DNA of 14,195 nt from Clostridia bacterium (GCA_024689165.1 JAILDS010000018.1:1-14195), one strand, 5' to 3'. Positions 1 through 7,695 are shown, numbered from the stretch's first letter. The notes: generated from the sequence alone by a model not told the origin. Program-made: numbers and translations.

Positions 1-108
1 AGCACTGATATAATCGATATCCTTCTTGTCGACTCCGCTAATGCAAAAATCTTCGATAGAATGCTTGACAAACGGCCGATGAAGTGCGATTATATAAGCG
101 AAAAATAG
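1..108 (+). CDS. 3' end of an unidentified gene (truncated by window edge)
   Basis: Frame 1 is open from the first base to a TAG at 106-108, giving 35 residues that end in DKRPMKCDYISEK. The stretch is hydrophilic and protein-like, and it stops 35 nt before the ATPase start, so it may be the tail of a co-transcribed gene. The family cannot be recognised from so short a piece, and a chance open frame is possible. Confidence 0.4.
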   Translation, partial: STDIIDILLVDSANAKIFDRMLDKRPMKCDYISEK

Positions 109-143
109 CATTGGTTGCAAAAATCTCTGACAGGAGCCCTCAT

Positions 144-1439
144 ATGGAGATCAAACGCGATTTTTATCTGAACCAATTGATCACAAGGAAACGCAACGGA
201 TTGATCAAGGTGATCACCGGCGTAAGAAGGTGCGGCAAATCATATTTGCTCAACAGCATCTTTTACCGCCATTTGCTTTCCGAGGGCGTCGATCCGGATC
301 ATATCATCCGTTTTGCCTTCGACGCTGCCGATGATTTACTGCTCATCGGCGAAAATCTGATCAGACTTCAAAAAGAGAACAAAAAAGTCGATCCCGAAAA
401 GTTCATGGCGTATATCCGGACAAAGATCGTTGACGAAGAAATGTATTATCTTCTCCTTGATGAAGTGCAGGAGATGGACGCCTTTGAAACCGTGCTGAAC
501 GGATATCTGCGCCGCGAAAATATGGACGTTTACGTCACCGGCAGCAACGCGAAATTTCTGTCGAGCGACATAATAACCGAATTTGAAGGGCGCGGCGACG
601 AGGTACATCTGTATCCGCTCAGCTTCTCCGAATTTATGACGGTGTGGGACAGCGATATATACAAAGGATTATCGCAATACATGCTCTACGGCGGCATCCC
701 TCTCGTCGTACTGCGCCGTGATGACCGCGATAAGGCGGCAACGCTCCAGCGGCTCTTCAACGAGATCTATATCAAGGACATCGTCAGGCGTCATAAAGTA
801 CGCAAGCAGGAGGAGCTGGAAGACCTGCTGAATATACTGTCGTCTTCCGTCGGATCGCTCACCAACCCAGAAAAACTGAAAAACACGTTTCGCAGCGTCA
901 AAAAGTCCGCGATCACCTCCGGTACGGTCCAAAGGTATATCGGCTATCTTGAGGACTCCTTCCTGCTCGAAGAAGCGAAACGCTACGATGTCAAGGGCAG
1001 GTCGTATGTCAGCACACCGAACAAGTATTATTTTTCAGATCTCGGACTGCGAAACGCGCGGATCAATTTCCGCCAGTTCGAGCAGAACCACACTATGGAA
1101 AACGTGATCTATAACGAACTGCGTATGCGCGGCTGCAACGTTGACGTCGGCGTCGTGCCGATTGCCGAGAAGGACAAAAACGGCATTGTCACCAGGCGGT
1201 ATCTTGAAGTCGATTTTGTCTGCAATCTCGGCTCGGGCAGGGTCTATATACAATCCGCCTACTCTATCCCTGACGAAGAAAAACGCGCGCAGGAGACTCG
1301 GTCGTTCCGGAAAATCGATGATTCGTTCAAGAAGATCATCGTTACCCGCGACACCGCGAAGCCATGGTACGATGATAACGGTATCCTGACCGTAAGCATC
1401 TATGATTTTCTGCTTGATCGGACGATCATCGAAAAATAA
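144..1439 (+). CDS. AAA_14 / DUF4143 family ATPase
   Basis: This is a 431-residue P-loop ATPase of the AAA_14 (N-terminal) plus DUF4143 (C-terminal) type, common in gut bacteria and usually of unknown cellular role. The Walker A motif is GVRRCGKS (residues 26-33). The Walker B motif is LLLDEVQ (about 103-109), followed by the sensor-like segment YVTGSNA (130-136). A winged-helix-like middle region follows, and then the DUF4143 motif EVDFV (355-359) with YIQSAYSI (368-375), which resembles a restriction-endonuclease-like core. The ATG at 144 is chosen because CAGGAG lies 7 nt upstream and family members begin MxIKRDFYL. An upstream GTG at 84 would add 20 unrelated residues and overlap the preceding ORF. 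Codons are less GC-rich than in the genes to the right, suggesting an accessory or acquired gene. The family call is firm; substrate and function are unknown. Confidence 0.9.
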   Translation: MEIKRDFYLNQLITRKRNGLIKVITGVRRCGKSYLLNSIFYRHLLSEGVDPDHIIRFAFDAADDLLLIGENLIRLQKENKKVDPEKFMAYIRTKIVDEEMYYLLLDEVQEMDAFETVLNGYLRRENMDVYVTGSNAKFLSSDIITEFEGRGDEVHLYPLSFSEFMTVWDSDIYKGLSQYMLYGGIPLVVLRRDDRDKAATLQRLFNEIYIKDIVRRHKVRKQEELEDLLNILSSSVGSLTNPEKLKNTFRSVKKSAITSGTVQRYIGYLEDSFLLEEAKRYDVKGRSYVSTPNKYYFSDLGLRNARINFRQFEQNHTMENVIYNELRMRGCNVDVGVVPIAEKDKNGIVTRRYLEVDFVCNLGSGRVYIQSAYSIPDEEKRAQETRSFRKIDDSFKKIIVTRDTAKPWYDDNGILTVSIYDFLLDRTIIEK

Positions 1440-1463
1440 GCATACTGTTTTTACGTTTCTTTG

Positions 1464-1502
1464 ACCCCTTTCGTTGTTCCGTTCGGCGGGGGTAGTTTTT
1501 TT
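1464..1502 (+). terminator. Probable weak intrinsic terminator after the ATPase gene
   Basis: ACCCC (1464-1468) can pair with GGGGT (1489-1493), with one extra T-G pair inside, and a run of seven T follows at 1496-1502. The stem is short and the loop long, so efficiency is doubtful. The position, 25 nt after the ATPase stop, is right. Confidence 0.45.
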
Positions 1503-1504
1503 AA

Positions 1505-1640
1505 TTGAATCCAAACGAGGCTCGAACAGGGCGGTCGGCGCAAGCCGGGACGTACGCTCCGGGGGAGCGTTCGTCAGCCCGCGTGCGTGCCGCGAGCGAC
1601 AGCGAGTCGGGCGAGCCTCGTAATCCGCTCCAAAAAAACC
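1505..1640. repeat. Intergenic palindromic element with tRNA-3'-end-like borders
   Basis: A perfect 10-bp inverted repeat (ACGAGGCTCG at 1515-1524, CGAGCCTCGT at 1612-1621) encloses 87 nt. Inside are a 4-bp stem closed by a GCAA tetraloop (1536-1547) and a 7-bp stem ACGCTCC/GGAGCGT with a GGG loop (1554-1570). The right border continues as GAGCCTCGTAATCCGCTCCA (1614-1633), which has the form of the T-arm and acceptor end of a tRNA. The left border read on the minus strand gives GTTCGAGCCTCGTT, also T-arm-like. No complete tRNA cloverleaf is present, so this is not called a tRNA gene. It may be a dispersed palindromic repeat, a small structured RNA, or debris of an integration site. Confidence 0.5.
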
Positions 1641-1765
1641 GCGCCCGAGTGTACGAAATCATGCCCGCAAGCGCCGAAAGCATGCCGAACCGCATCAAAG
1701 AACCGCCTGTTTTCACGCAGAAACCGCTGTTCACTCCCCGCGATCGGTCATTCACTCCGCGTCTC

Positions 1766-1794
1766 TTGCAGTTTTTCACGGAATCTGTTATCAT
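1766..1794 (+). promoter_or_regulatory. Extended -10 promoter for the secreted BspA-like protein
   Basis: A weak -35 TTGCAG (1766-1771) is followed after 17 nt by TATCAT (1789-1794), preceded by TG at 1786-1787, so the -10 is of the extended TGnTATAAT type. Transcription would start near 1801, leaving a leader of about 49 nt with AAAGGA 8 nt before the ATG at 1850. The stretch from 1640 to 1765 shows nothing else recognisable. Confidence 0.6.
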
Positions 1795-1849
1795 CGGGAC
1801 CGTCGGAGGGAATGCGGTTCCCGAATCATTTTAAGAAAGGACGATCGAA

Positions 1850-4648
1850 ATGAAAAAGAATTTCAATAGATTCCTGAGCGTGCTGCTCTGCGCCGTCATG
1901 GCGTTCACGGTCCTGCCCTGCGTGCCCGCTGGCGCGGAGGACGCGCCGGACACGCCGGACGTGATCGCCTCGGGTTACTGCGGCGGCGAGGGCGACGGCA
2001 CGAACCTGACGTGGACGATCACTATCGACGGCACGCTGACGATCAGCGGTTACGGCGAAATGGCGGATTACGGTTTTGGGTCCGACGGCAGTCCCGTCGA
2101 TCCGGACCGATTGCCGATAGCCCCCTGGAAAGCATTTGTAACAGGAGATTTTCAATTCAGAAAAGTCATTGTGGAAGAAGGCGTAACAAGCATCGGAAGC
2201 TGCGCATTTTTCGGCGTTAACTACTCCGTCGAAGAATATGATTCAGCTGTTCCCTGCGAGTTCGTTTTAGCCGACAGCGTCAGAAAAATCGGCGACACTG
2301 CGTTCGCCGGAGGCTATTACGACGATATCACCGTTCCTTATAACGTCGCTTATCTCGGATATACAAGCTCTGTTTATAATAATGTATTCGGACTGGATTA
2401 TTATACAAATCCATATGAGCGTGTAAATATTTCAAGAAGTATGCAAATAATCGATACGCTCGGCGGTCGCCTTGATATGTGGTATGAGGGCACGGAATAT
2501 GAGTTTGCCGACGTCGCGGCTGAGGCCACGTTTTCCGAAGAGACGTTCGCGCCTTTACGCGTGCATTTTCTCGCCGACGGTAAGATCGGCGGATTTGTAC
2601 GGGACGAAAGTCAAATTGATGAAGACGATGATATGGCCCTGACATATCATTGTCCTTCTCGGCTCGGCTGGCTGGTCGACAGCGACGGATATCTGATTCT
2701 TGACGGCGATCTCTGCTTCAGACTGGACAGCTCTGTCCCCAATCCGATCACCGCTGAGATCAGACAAAGCGTACGAACAGCGGCGGTAACGGGAATTACA
2801 AAAAGCGCCGGAGGCGTCGTCTTCCCCAACGCGACCGACGTATATTTTGAGGGTTCGCAGGAGGAATGGACAGCTTCGCTGAACCAGGCGTTTCCGAACG
2901 CGCAGATCCATTATAACAGCCACAAAGTCCATACGGACGGCTTCAAGGGCGCGCAGAAGCTCAACGTCGTCGAGGCGACCTGCACCAGCGGCGGGAGCTA
3001 TGACCTCGTGGGCGTCTGCGGGACCTGCGGCGAGACCTACGTCAACGAGCACGTGGAGCTGCCCGCCAAGGGGCATTACTACACCGCGCCCGTGATCGAA
3101 GACCGCGTCGAGCCCACCTGCGCGGCGGAGGGCGGATACGACAAGGTCGTATACTGCAAGGACTGCGGCGAAGAGCTCGTGCGCGAGCATGTGACGATCG
3201 AGGCGCTGACCGTAGTCGCCTCGGGGCACTGCGGCGGCGAGGGCGACGGCACGAACCTGACGTGGACGCTCACCAGCGACGGCACGCTGACCATAAGCGG
3301 CTACGGCGAGATGGCGGATAACGCTCTCGGATGCCTGACTCAGTTGGACGCATCTGTATTGAAGTCGATCAAAAACATTATCATTGAGGATGGCGTGACA
3401 AGTATCGGAGCTGGCGCATTCCCGGTTTTGGATGGGCAGAGTACGTTCTCTTTCTATCCAGACAGTCTTGTCTTGCCCGACAGCATCAGAAAGATCGGCA
3501 GAGGCGCGTTTATCGGAATGGTCATACCGGATGAAATAACGATCCCGGCAAATGTGACCGTTCTCGGAGGTACCCCAAGTGACGATGTGTTCGGAATGCC
3601 GAGTCTGGCAGATCCCGACTATGCTGAATTCCAATTGAATATTGCAAGGACCATGAATGATCTTGGCACTCTCGGCGGCGGAATCAACAACATCCGTTAC
3701 GCGGGAACGGAATATGAATTTGCCGACATCATCGACAATGCGGACTATTGTGACGACGGTACGAGTGCTCCGATCGTTGTGCATTTCCTTGCCGACGGAA
3801 AAGTCGGCGGCTGCACTGCGATCCCTGACGAAGATTCTGCTTTTGATTCGGATTCTCGACTCTCCTGGGTGCTCGACGACGACGGATTCCTCATTCTTGA
3901 CGGACCGGGGACTCAACCGACAGCCTATCCACGCGCGTACAATTATCTCTCAGAAAACAGAAACAGCGTTACCAGCGTTGCTATTACAAACAAAAACTTC
4001 AGTTTCAGCTTTATTGATTTTGAATTCCCCAACGTGACCGACGTGTATTTTGAAGGCACTCAGGAAGAGTGGACCGAAGAAATGAATTCGATGTTCCCGA
4101 ACGCGGAGGTCCACTTCAACAGCCACAAGGTCCATACGGACGGCTTCAAGGGCGCGCAGAAGCTCAACGTCGTCGAGGCGACCTGCACCAGCGGCGGGAG
4201 CTACGACCTCGTGGGCATCTGCGGGACCTGCGGCGAGACCTACGTCAACGAGCACGTGGAGCTGCCCGCCAAGGGGCATTACTACACCGCGCCCGTGATC
4301 GAAGACCGCGTCGCGCCCGGCTGCGAGACCGACGGCGGATACGAAAGGGTCGTTTACTGCAAGGACTGCGGTGAAGAGATCGTGCGCGAGCACGTGACGC
4401 TCGAGGCGACCGGCCACGACTGGGGCGAATGGGAGGTCGTGTTCCAGGCCTCGACGGAAGAAGAGGGACTTGTGCGCCGCGAGTGCAAAAACGACCCGAG
4501 CCACGTTGAAACGGATATCATCCCGGTACTCGAATACGACGAGGACGAGGAGCTTGCGCGGCCGGTCATAGATTTCTTCCAGCGCATCGTCGGGGTCTTC
4601 CGCGGGATCATAGACTGGTTCCTGCGCATATTCTATAAAAAACGCTGA
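1850..4648 (+). CDS. Secreted BspA-like protein with two tandem LRR/CxxC modules
   Basis: A 932-residue exported protein. Residues 1-29 form a signal peptide (MKKNFNRF, hydrophobic core, AGA cleavage site before Glu30). The mature part is a tandem duplication. Each copy begins CGGEGDGTNLTWT...GTLTISGYGEM (from Cys44 and Cys461), the opening typical of BspA-like/LRR_5 surface proteins of gut Firmicutes. It continues through segments such as IVEEGVTSIGSCAF and VLADSVRKIGDTAF and a DVYFEG(S/T)QEEW...FPNA segment, and ends in a cysteine-rich part with VCGTCGE and YCKDCGE pairs (about 358-460 and 759-857). The paired CxxC motifs look like metal-binding ribbons. The tail (about 908-932) is hydrophobic/amphipathic and ends YKKR. 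There is no LPXTG anchor. It probably acts at the cell surface or outside, in adhesion or binding, but the ligand is unknown. Ribosome site AAAGGA lies 8 nt before the start. Confidence 0.88.
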   Translation: MKKNFNRFLSVLLCAVMAFTVLPCVPAGAEDAPDTPDVIASGYCGGEGDGTNLTWTITIDGTLTISGYGEMADYGFGSDGSPVDPDRLPIAPWKAFVTGDFQFRKVIVEEGVTSIGSCAFFGVNYSVEEYDSAVPCEFVLADSVRKIGDTAFAGGYYDDITVPYNVAYLGYTSSVYNNVFGLDYYTNPYERVNISRSMQIIDTLGGRLDMWYEGTEYEFADVAAEATFSEETFAPLRVHFLADGKIGGFVRDESQIDEDDDMALTYHCPSRLGWLVDSDGYLILDGDLCFRLDSSVPNPITAEIRQSVRTAAVTGITKSAGGVVFPNATDVYFEGSQEEWTASLNQAFPNAQIHYNSHKVHTDGFKGAQKLNVVEATCTSGGSYDLVGVCGTCGETYVNEHVELPAKGHYYTAPVIEDRVEPTCAAEGGYDKVVYCKDCGEELVREHVTIEALTVVASGHCGGEGDGTNLTWTLTSDGTLTISGYGEMADNALGCLTQLDASVLKSIKNIIIEDGVTSIGAGAFPVLDGQSTFSFYPDSLVLPDSIRKIGRGAFIGMVIPDEITIPANVTVLGGTPSDDVFGMPSLADPDYAEFQLNIARTMNDLGTLGGGINNIRYAGTEYEFADIIDNADYCDDGTSAPIVVHFLADGKVGGCTAIPDEDSAFDSDSRLSWVLDDDGFLILDGPGTQPTAYPRAYNYLSENRNSVTSVAITNKNFSFSFIDFEFPNVTDVYFEGTQEEWTEEMNSMFPNAEVHFNSHKVHTDGFKGAQKLNVVEATCTSGGSYDLVGICGTCGETYVNEHVELPAKGHYYTAPVIEDRVAPGCETDGGYERVVYCKDCGEEIVREHVTLEATGHDWGEWEVVFQASTEEEGLVRRECKNDPSHVETDIIPVLEYDEDEELARPVIDFFQRIVGVFRGIIDWFLRIFYKKR
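1967..2068 (+). repeat. Internal repeat R1, copy A (module start)
   Basis: This 102-nt segment encodes the opening of the first BspA-like module. It recurs at 3218-3319 with 9 differences by hand alignment (about 91% identical), at a fixed offset of 1251 nt. Confidence 0.85.
2921..3110 (+). repeat. Internal repeat R2, copy A (Cys-rich segment)
   Basis: This 190-nt segment encodes the CGTCGE-containing region of module 1. It recurs at 4124-4313 with only 3 differences by hand alignment. The sequence between the R1 and R2 copies is far more diverged, so R2 has been kept alike by recent exchange or strong constraint. Confidence 0.9.
3218..3319 (+). repeat. Internal repeat R1, copy B
   Basis: Second copy of the module opening, matching 1967-2068. 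It starts right after the CxxC region of module 1, marking the boundary between the two modules. Confidence 0.85.
4124..4313 (+). repeat. Internal repeat R2, copy B
   Basis: Second copy of the cysteine-rich segment, matching 2921-3110 at 187 of 190 positions (offset 1203 nt). The offset differs from R1 by 48 nt, so module 2 is 16 codons shorter between the two repeats. Confidence 0.9.
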
Positions 4649-4661
4649 CCGGAAAAAGACC

Positions 4662-4700
4662 GGGGCTGCCGTATCGGATCATCATGCGGCAGCCCGTTTT
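4662..4700 (+). terminator. Intrinsic terminator after the secreted protein gene
   Basis: GGGCTGCCG (4663-4671) pairs perfectly with CGGCAGCCC (4687-4695) across a 15-nt loop, followed by G and TTTT. It lies 14 nt after the stop codon and 33 nt before the response regulator start, and separates the two transcription units. Confidence 0.75.
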
Positions 4701-4732
4701 CACGAACCAGACACCGGACAGGAGAGATGAAC

Positions 4733-5437
4733 ATGAAAATCGCCATACTCGACGACGAGCCGCTTGAGAACAGGCGTCTGCGCGCGCTCATTGAGGATTA
4801 CGTCGCGCAGAAGGATTACGACATCCGCGTGGACGATTTTACGAGCGGGAAAGAGCTTTTAAAGCAGCCCCGCTACGACCTGTATTTCCTCGATTATAAA
4901 ATGGACGAGATGGACGGCATCGCCGCGGCAAAGGCGCTGCGGGACAAGTTCAATCAGGCCGTCACCGTCTGCTACCTGACCAACTATGACGGCGCGGCGG
5001 AGGAGATCATCAACAACCGCGTCTACGCGGACGGTTTTCTGCGCAAGCCCGCGGACCGCGAAAAGCTCTGTGAAAAGCTGGATACGTTCTATAAAATGAG
5101 CTATTTCACCCGCGTCGAGCTGCGCACCGGCACCGGCTTTGAGACGATCTACGCCCAGGAGCTGATCTGGGCGGAGGCGGACAACAAGCGGGTAAGGCTC
5201 AATCTTTCCGACCGGGAGGAGACCTTCAATTACCTGCTCGGAGATCTGGAAAAGCTGCTCGAGCCCTGCGGGCTGTTCTGCCGCATACACCGTTCGTTCA
5301 TCGTCAACATGCTTTACGTGAGACGATACGACGCCAGCCGCGTCATACTCAAGAACGGCGCGGAGCTGCCGCTGAAAAACTGCGGCTTCAAGGAAACGTA
5401 TCAGAATTTCATTTTCTCACGGCAGGAACTGACGTAA
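4733..5437 (+). CDS. LytTR-family response regulator
   Basis: A 234-residue cytoplasmic transcription factor of the AgrA/VirR type. The receiver domain (about 1-120) has the acidic pair Asp7-Asp8, phospho-acceptor Asp54 in YFLDYKM, Thr83 in YLTN, and the conserved Lys-Pro pair in LRKP (105-106). The LytTR DNA-binding domain (about 125-230) carries the hallmark RIHRSFIVN (194-ish). The ATG at 4733 is preferred over the one at 4727, because AGGAG at 4720-4724 would be only 2 nt from the latter but 8 nt from the former. The sensor kinase starts 23 nt downstream, so the two form an operon, and the kinase is the obvious phosphodonor. No clear promoter lies between the upstream terminator and the start. 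Target genes are unknown; the neighbouring secreted protein is a candidate by position only. Confidence 0.92.
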   Translation: MKIAILDDEPLENRRLRALIEDYVAQKDYDIRVDDFTSGKELLKQPRYDLYFLDYKMDEMDGIAAAKALRDKFNQAVTVCYLTNYDGAAEEIINNRVYADGFLRKPADREKLCEKLDTFYKMSYFTRVELRTGTGFETIYAQELIWAEADNKRVRLNLSDREETFNYLLGDLEKLLEPCGLFCRIHRSFIVNMLYVRRYDASRVILKNGAELPLKNCGFKETYQNFIFSRQELT

Positions 5438-5460
5438 AAATATCGAGGGGGCCGCCGACT

Positions 5461-6813
5461 ATGCACGCGATCGCTAAAATCATAGAATTGAGCCCGGTCA
5501 TTTTCGGGCTGGTTTCGGCCATCAACAATCTGCTGCTGACGGCGGGATGCATCCTCGTTTCATCGGCGCTGTTCCGACTGAAAATGCGCAATCCTCCCGT
5601 TACGCTGATGATCTGCGCCGCGCTCTGCGCCGCGGTGGGAGTGTTCCGCCCATACGCGGTCCTGCCCGGACCGGGACCGATGATGACGGTCCATTCCACG
5701 CTCCTGCTGCTCCTGCCCTTCGGGTGCATGGCGATCGTCTTCCGCGCAAAGGGCTTATGGAAAAGCATGCTGGTCGTGTTCGGCTATACCTTCGTGGAAA
5801 CGGTCAAATACCTGCTTTTATATCTGTTCTTCGATTTTGACAACAACGCGCACGACGAGCCGGTCGAAATGACCGTCGAGCTGTTCGTGGATGTATTTTT
5901 CTTCATCTTCGCGCTGGCGTTCTTCCTTATCTTCACCGCCCGGCGCGAGACCACGCTGACCGTCACCCGGCAGGGCGCGGGACTGTTCCTGCTGGTGGTC
6001 GCGACGGTCTCGGTATTCATGATCTCCCTGGGGCTGCTCAGCCGGGATTACACGCAGTCCAACCAGGCGGCGTTCGTATTCATGCTGCTCAACATCCCGC
6101 TGCTCACCGTCACGGTGGCGTTCGGCATGGGAATGGTCCTGCGGGCGAGGACGACCTCGGAGGTCTACCGCGCCCAGCTCGATATGCAGGTCCAGCATTA
6201 TGAATTCATGAGCCGCATGAACGAGGACGTACGGATGTTCCGCCACGACCTGCCGAAGAAGATGCTGCCCCTGATCGCCTATCTCGACGAAAACAACGTG
6301 CAGGAGGCGCGCGCCATCGCGGAACAGTTCGTGGAATTCACCGCCGACCGCAGCGAGCGCGTGAAAACCGGGAATTACCGGCTGGACACGGTGCTTTTCT
6401 GCGAGATGCAGGTGGCGCAGCGGGACGGCATCACTATCGACGTGCCCTACGGCACGGTGTTCCCCGCCGAGGGGATCGCGCCGGACGACGTTTACACCAT
6501 CTTCCCCAACGTGCTGGATAACGCCATCGAAGCCTGCCGCAAGGTACAGGGAAAGCGCGTGATCGAATTCCGCACGACCCTGACCGAGGACACAGTGTAC
6601 GTAGCGGTGCGCAACCCCTACGCAGGCGAGATCAAAATGAAGAACGGGATGCCGCAGACCGACAAATCGGACAGACGAAACCACGGCTACGGGCTCAGAA
6701 ATATCAAAAAAGCGGCGGCGAATTACGGCGAGGACAACGTGACCTGCGCCGCAAAGGACGGGATCTTCGAGCTGAGGCTGGTGCTGGAGCTCGCGGGGCA
6801 GACCGGAGTCTGA
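5461..6813 (+). CDS. AgrC-like sensor histidine kinase (GHKL ATPase)
   Basis: A 450-residue membrane sensor kinase. About seven hydrophobic segments fill residues 13-228, followed by a coiled linker and the phospho-acceptor box MFRHDLPKKM (His262), equivalent to the RHDxxN box of AgrC-type kinases. The GHKL ATPase domain follows, with N-box FPNVLDNAIEAC (348-359) and G-box HGYGLRNIKKAA (408-419). A GAGGGGG ribosome site lies about 9 nt before the ATG. It should phosphorylate the LytTR regulator encoded just upstream. Many relatives sense secreted peptides, but no agrB or agrD homologue is seen in this window, so the signal is unknown. The membrane-rich N-terminus shows no recognisable extracytoplasmic sensor domain. 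Confidence 0.9.
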   Translation: MHAIAKIIELSPVIFGLVSAINNLLLTAGCILVSSALFRLKMRNPPVTLMICAALCAAVGVFRPYAVLPGPGPMMTVHSTLLLLLPFGCMAIVFRAKGLWKSMLVVFGYTFVETVKYLLLYLFFDFDNNAHDEPVEMTVELFVDVFFFIFALAFFLIFTARRETTLTVTRQGAGLFLLVVATVSVFMISLGLLSRDYTQSNQAAFVFMLLNIPLLTVTVAFGMGMVLRARTTSEVYRAQLDMQVQHYEFMSRMNEDVRMFRHDLPKKMLPLIAYLDENNVQEARAIAEQFVEFTADRSERVKTGNYRLDTVLFCEMQVAQRDGITIDVPYGTVFPAEGIAPDDVYTIFPNVLDNAIEACRKVQGKRVIEFRTTLTEDTVYVAVRNPYAGEIKMKNGMPQTDKSDRRNHGYGLRNIKKAAANYGEDNVTCAAKDGIFELRLVLELAGQTGV

Positions 6814-6859
6814 CCCTTCTTCCGGCGTTGTCGGACTGCAGGTCTGTGCTGCGGCGGAA

Positions 6860-6888
6860 TTGACAAATCCCGGGCTTTGTGGTAAAAA
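6860..6888 (+). promoter_or_regulatory. Sigma-A-type promoter for the lipoprotein gene
   Basis: A perfect -35 TTGACA (6860-6865), a 17-nt spacer, and TAAAAA (6883-6888) preceded by TG at 6880-6881 (extended -10). The start would be near 6895, giving a leader of about 48 nt. The lipoprotein is therefore likely a separate transcription unit from the kinase. Confidence 0.65.
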
Positions 6889-6942
6889 GGCAGAAGACGA
6901 AAACAACGCACGTTTTTCCCGAAGTCATAAGGAGGATCCAGT

Positions 6943-7632
6943 ATGAAAAAGATATTCGTTCTTTTGCTTGCAGTTCTGACCGCGGTCTCGTTCGCCGCGT
7001 GCGGCGGAAAGACCGTGACCGGCGACGTCACCACAGCGCCCCCTGCCGACGACGCCGCGCAAAGCACTCTGCCTGCCGGGACCGAGGCGCCCGCCGATCC
7101 CGCGACGGAAGCCGCGGCGACCGGTGCGCCCGCACCGACGGCCCTGCTCCCCGGCGAGCTGTACCGGCTCGGCGACCCGGACAACCCCGTTCTGACGGGT
7201 CTCAGCCTCGCGGGCAACAGGTACGGAAGCACTGAGTTCAACTCAAAACCCGCCGCCGCAGAAGGCATCCGCTGCGTTTTCGAGCTCAACGAGTGGGTCG
7301 AAGTCACTCCGGAGGCACCGGCGCAGGACGGCCTCGCCGTCTGGGTTTTCAGCCACAGGGAGGACCCGGACGAATACAGGGACGCGGTCCTTTCCGAGGA
7401 AACCGACGGGTTCGCCGCGTTCTGCGACCTGCCCTTCGACCCCGAAGCCGAAGCGAACGCCTCAAGGGGCAGCTTTTATCTGAACCCGGATGACGCCGAG
7501 CCTGGGTATTACGACCTGGTTTTCACCTTTGAGGGCAAGCCCGAGGCTCTGATGCTCGCCCGCTTCTTCAGCGAGGGAGAGCTTGACGGCAGATCGGATA
7601 CGGAGCTGCAGCAGATGATCGGGCAGGGATAA
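6943..7632 (+). CDS. Lipoprotein of unknown function
   Basis: A 229-residue lipoprotein precursor. The lipobox is SFAAC with the lipidated Cys at residue 20, after a short charged and hydrophobic signal (MKKIFVLLLAVLTAV). Residues 21 to about 70 form a low-complexity Ala/Pro/Thr linker, typical of Gram-positive surface lipoproteins. The rest (about 71-229) is a compact acidic domain containing ELYRLGDPDNP, RCVFELNEWVEV and YYDLVFTFEGKPEA. It looks beta-rich and does not match a family I recognise. A perfect AAGGAGG lies 7 nt before the ATG. It sits between a two-component pair and a convergent Rrf2 regulator, and no functional link is visible. Outer-face membrane anchoring is well supported; the role is unknown. 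Confidence 0.85.
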   Translation: MKKIFVLLLAVLTAVSFAACGGKTVTGDVTTAPPADDAAQSTLPAGTEAPADPATEAAATGAPAPTALLPGELYRLGDPDNPVLTGLSLAGNRYGSTEFNSKPAAAEGIRCVFELNEWVEVTPEAPAQDGLAVWVFSHREDPDEYRDAVLSEETDGFAAFCDLPFDPEAEANASRGSFYLNPDDAEPGYYDLVFTFEGKPEALMLARFFSEGELDGRSDTELQQMIGQG

Positions 7633-7695
7633 ACGCGCCGACCGGTCTATCGCAGAATCTGTTTTTTCCGATCGGCAAAACGATATGATCACGCC

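Noticed and set aside
1505..1640. A tRNA gene
   Set aside because: Only T-arm and acceptor-like 3' ends are present. No anticodon arm, D-arm or matching 5' acceptor strand was found, and the would-be T-loop on the right is too long.
1505..1834. Small plus- and minus-strand open frames in the 1440-1849 gap
   Set aside because: They run through the palindromic element, lack good ribosome sites, and read as low-complexity Arg/Ser/Pro sequence. The gap is better explained by the element and the promoter.
2555..3916. A 453-codon open frame on the minus strand inside the secreted protein gene
   Set aside because: It is antisense to clear repeats and a signal-peptide-bearing gene. It has no ribosome site or recognisable motif, and its own repetition only mirrors the sense repeats.
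1979..4400. A CRISPR-like or satellite array
   Set aside because: The repeats are two in-frame protein module copies about 1.2 kb apart, not short regularly spaced repeats with spacers. No CRISPR array, insertion sequence or phage gene was found in the window.
4611..4639. A possible promoter (TAGACT, 17 nt, TATAAA) in the 3' end of the secreted protein gene
   Set aside because: The boxes are only fair, they lie in coding sequence, and a transcript from them would run straight into the terminator at 4662-4700. Worth recalling only if the response regulator turns out to be controlled by attenuation.
7638..7680. An imperfect inverted repeat GCCGACCGG / CCGATCGGC after the lipoprotein gene
   Set aside because: It has one mismatch and a 20-nt-plus loop that itself holds the T-run, so it does not make a normal terminator. 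The perfect hairpin at 7696-7726 is the better candidate.
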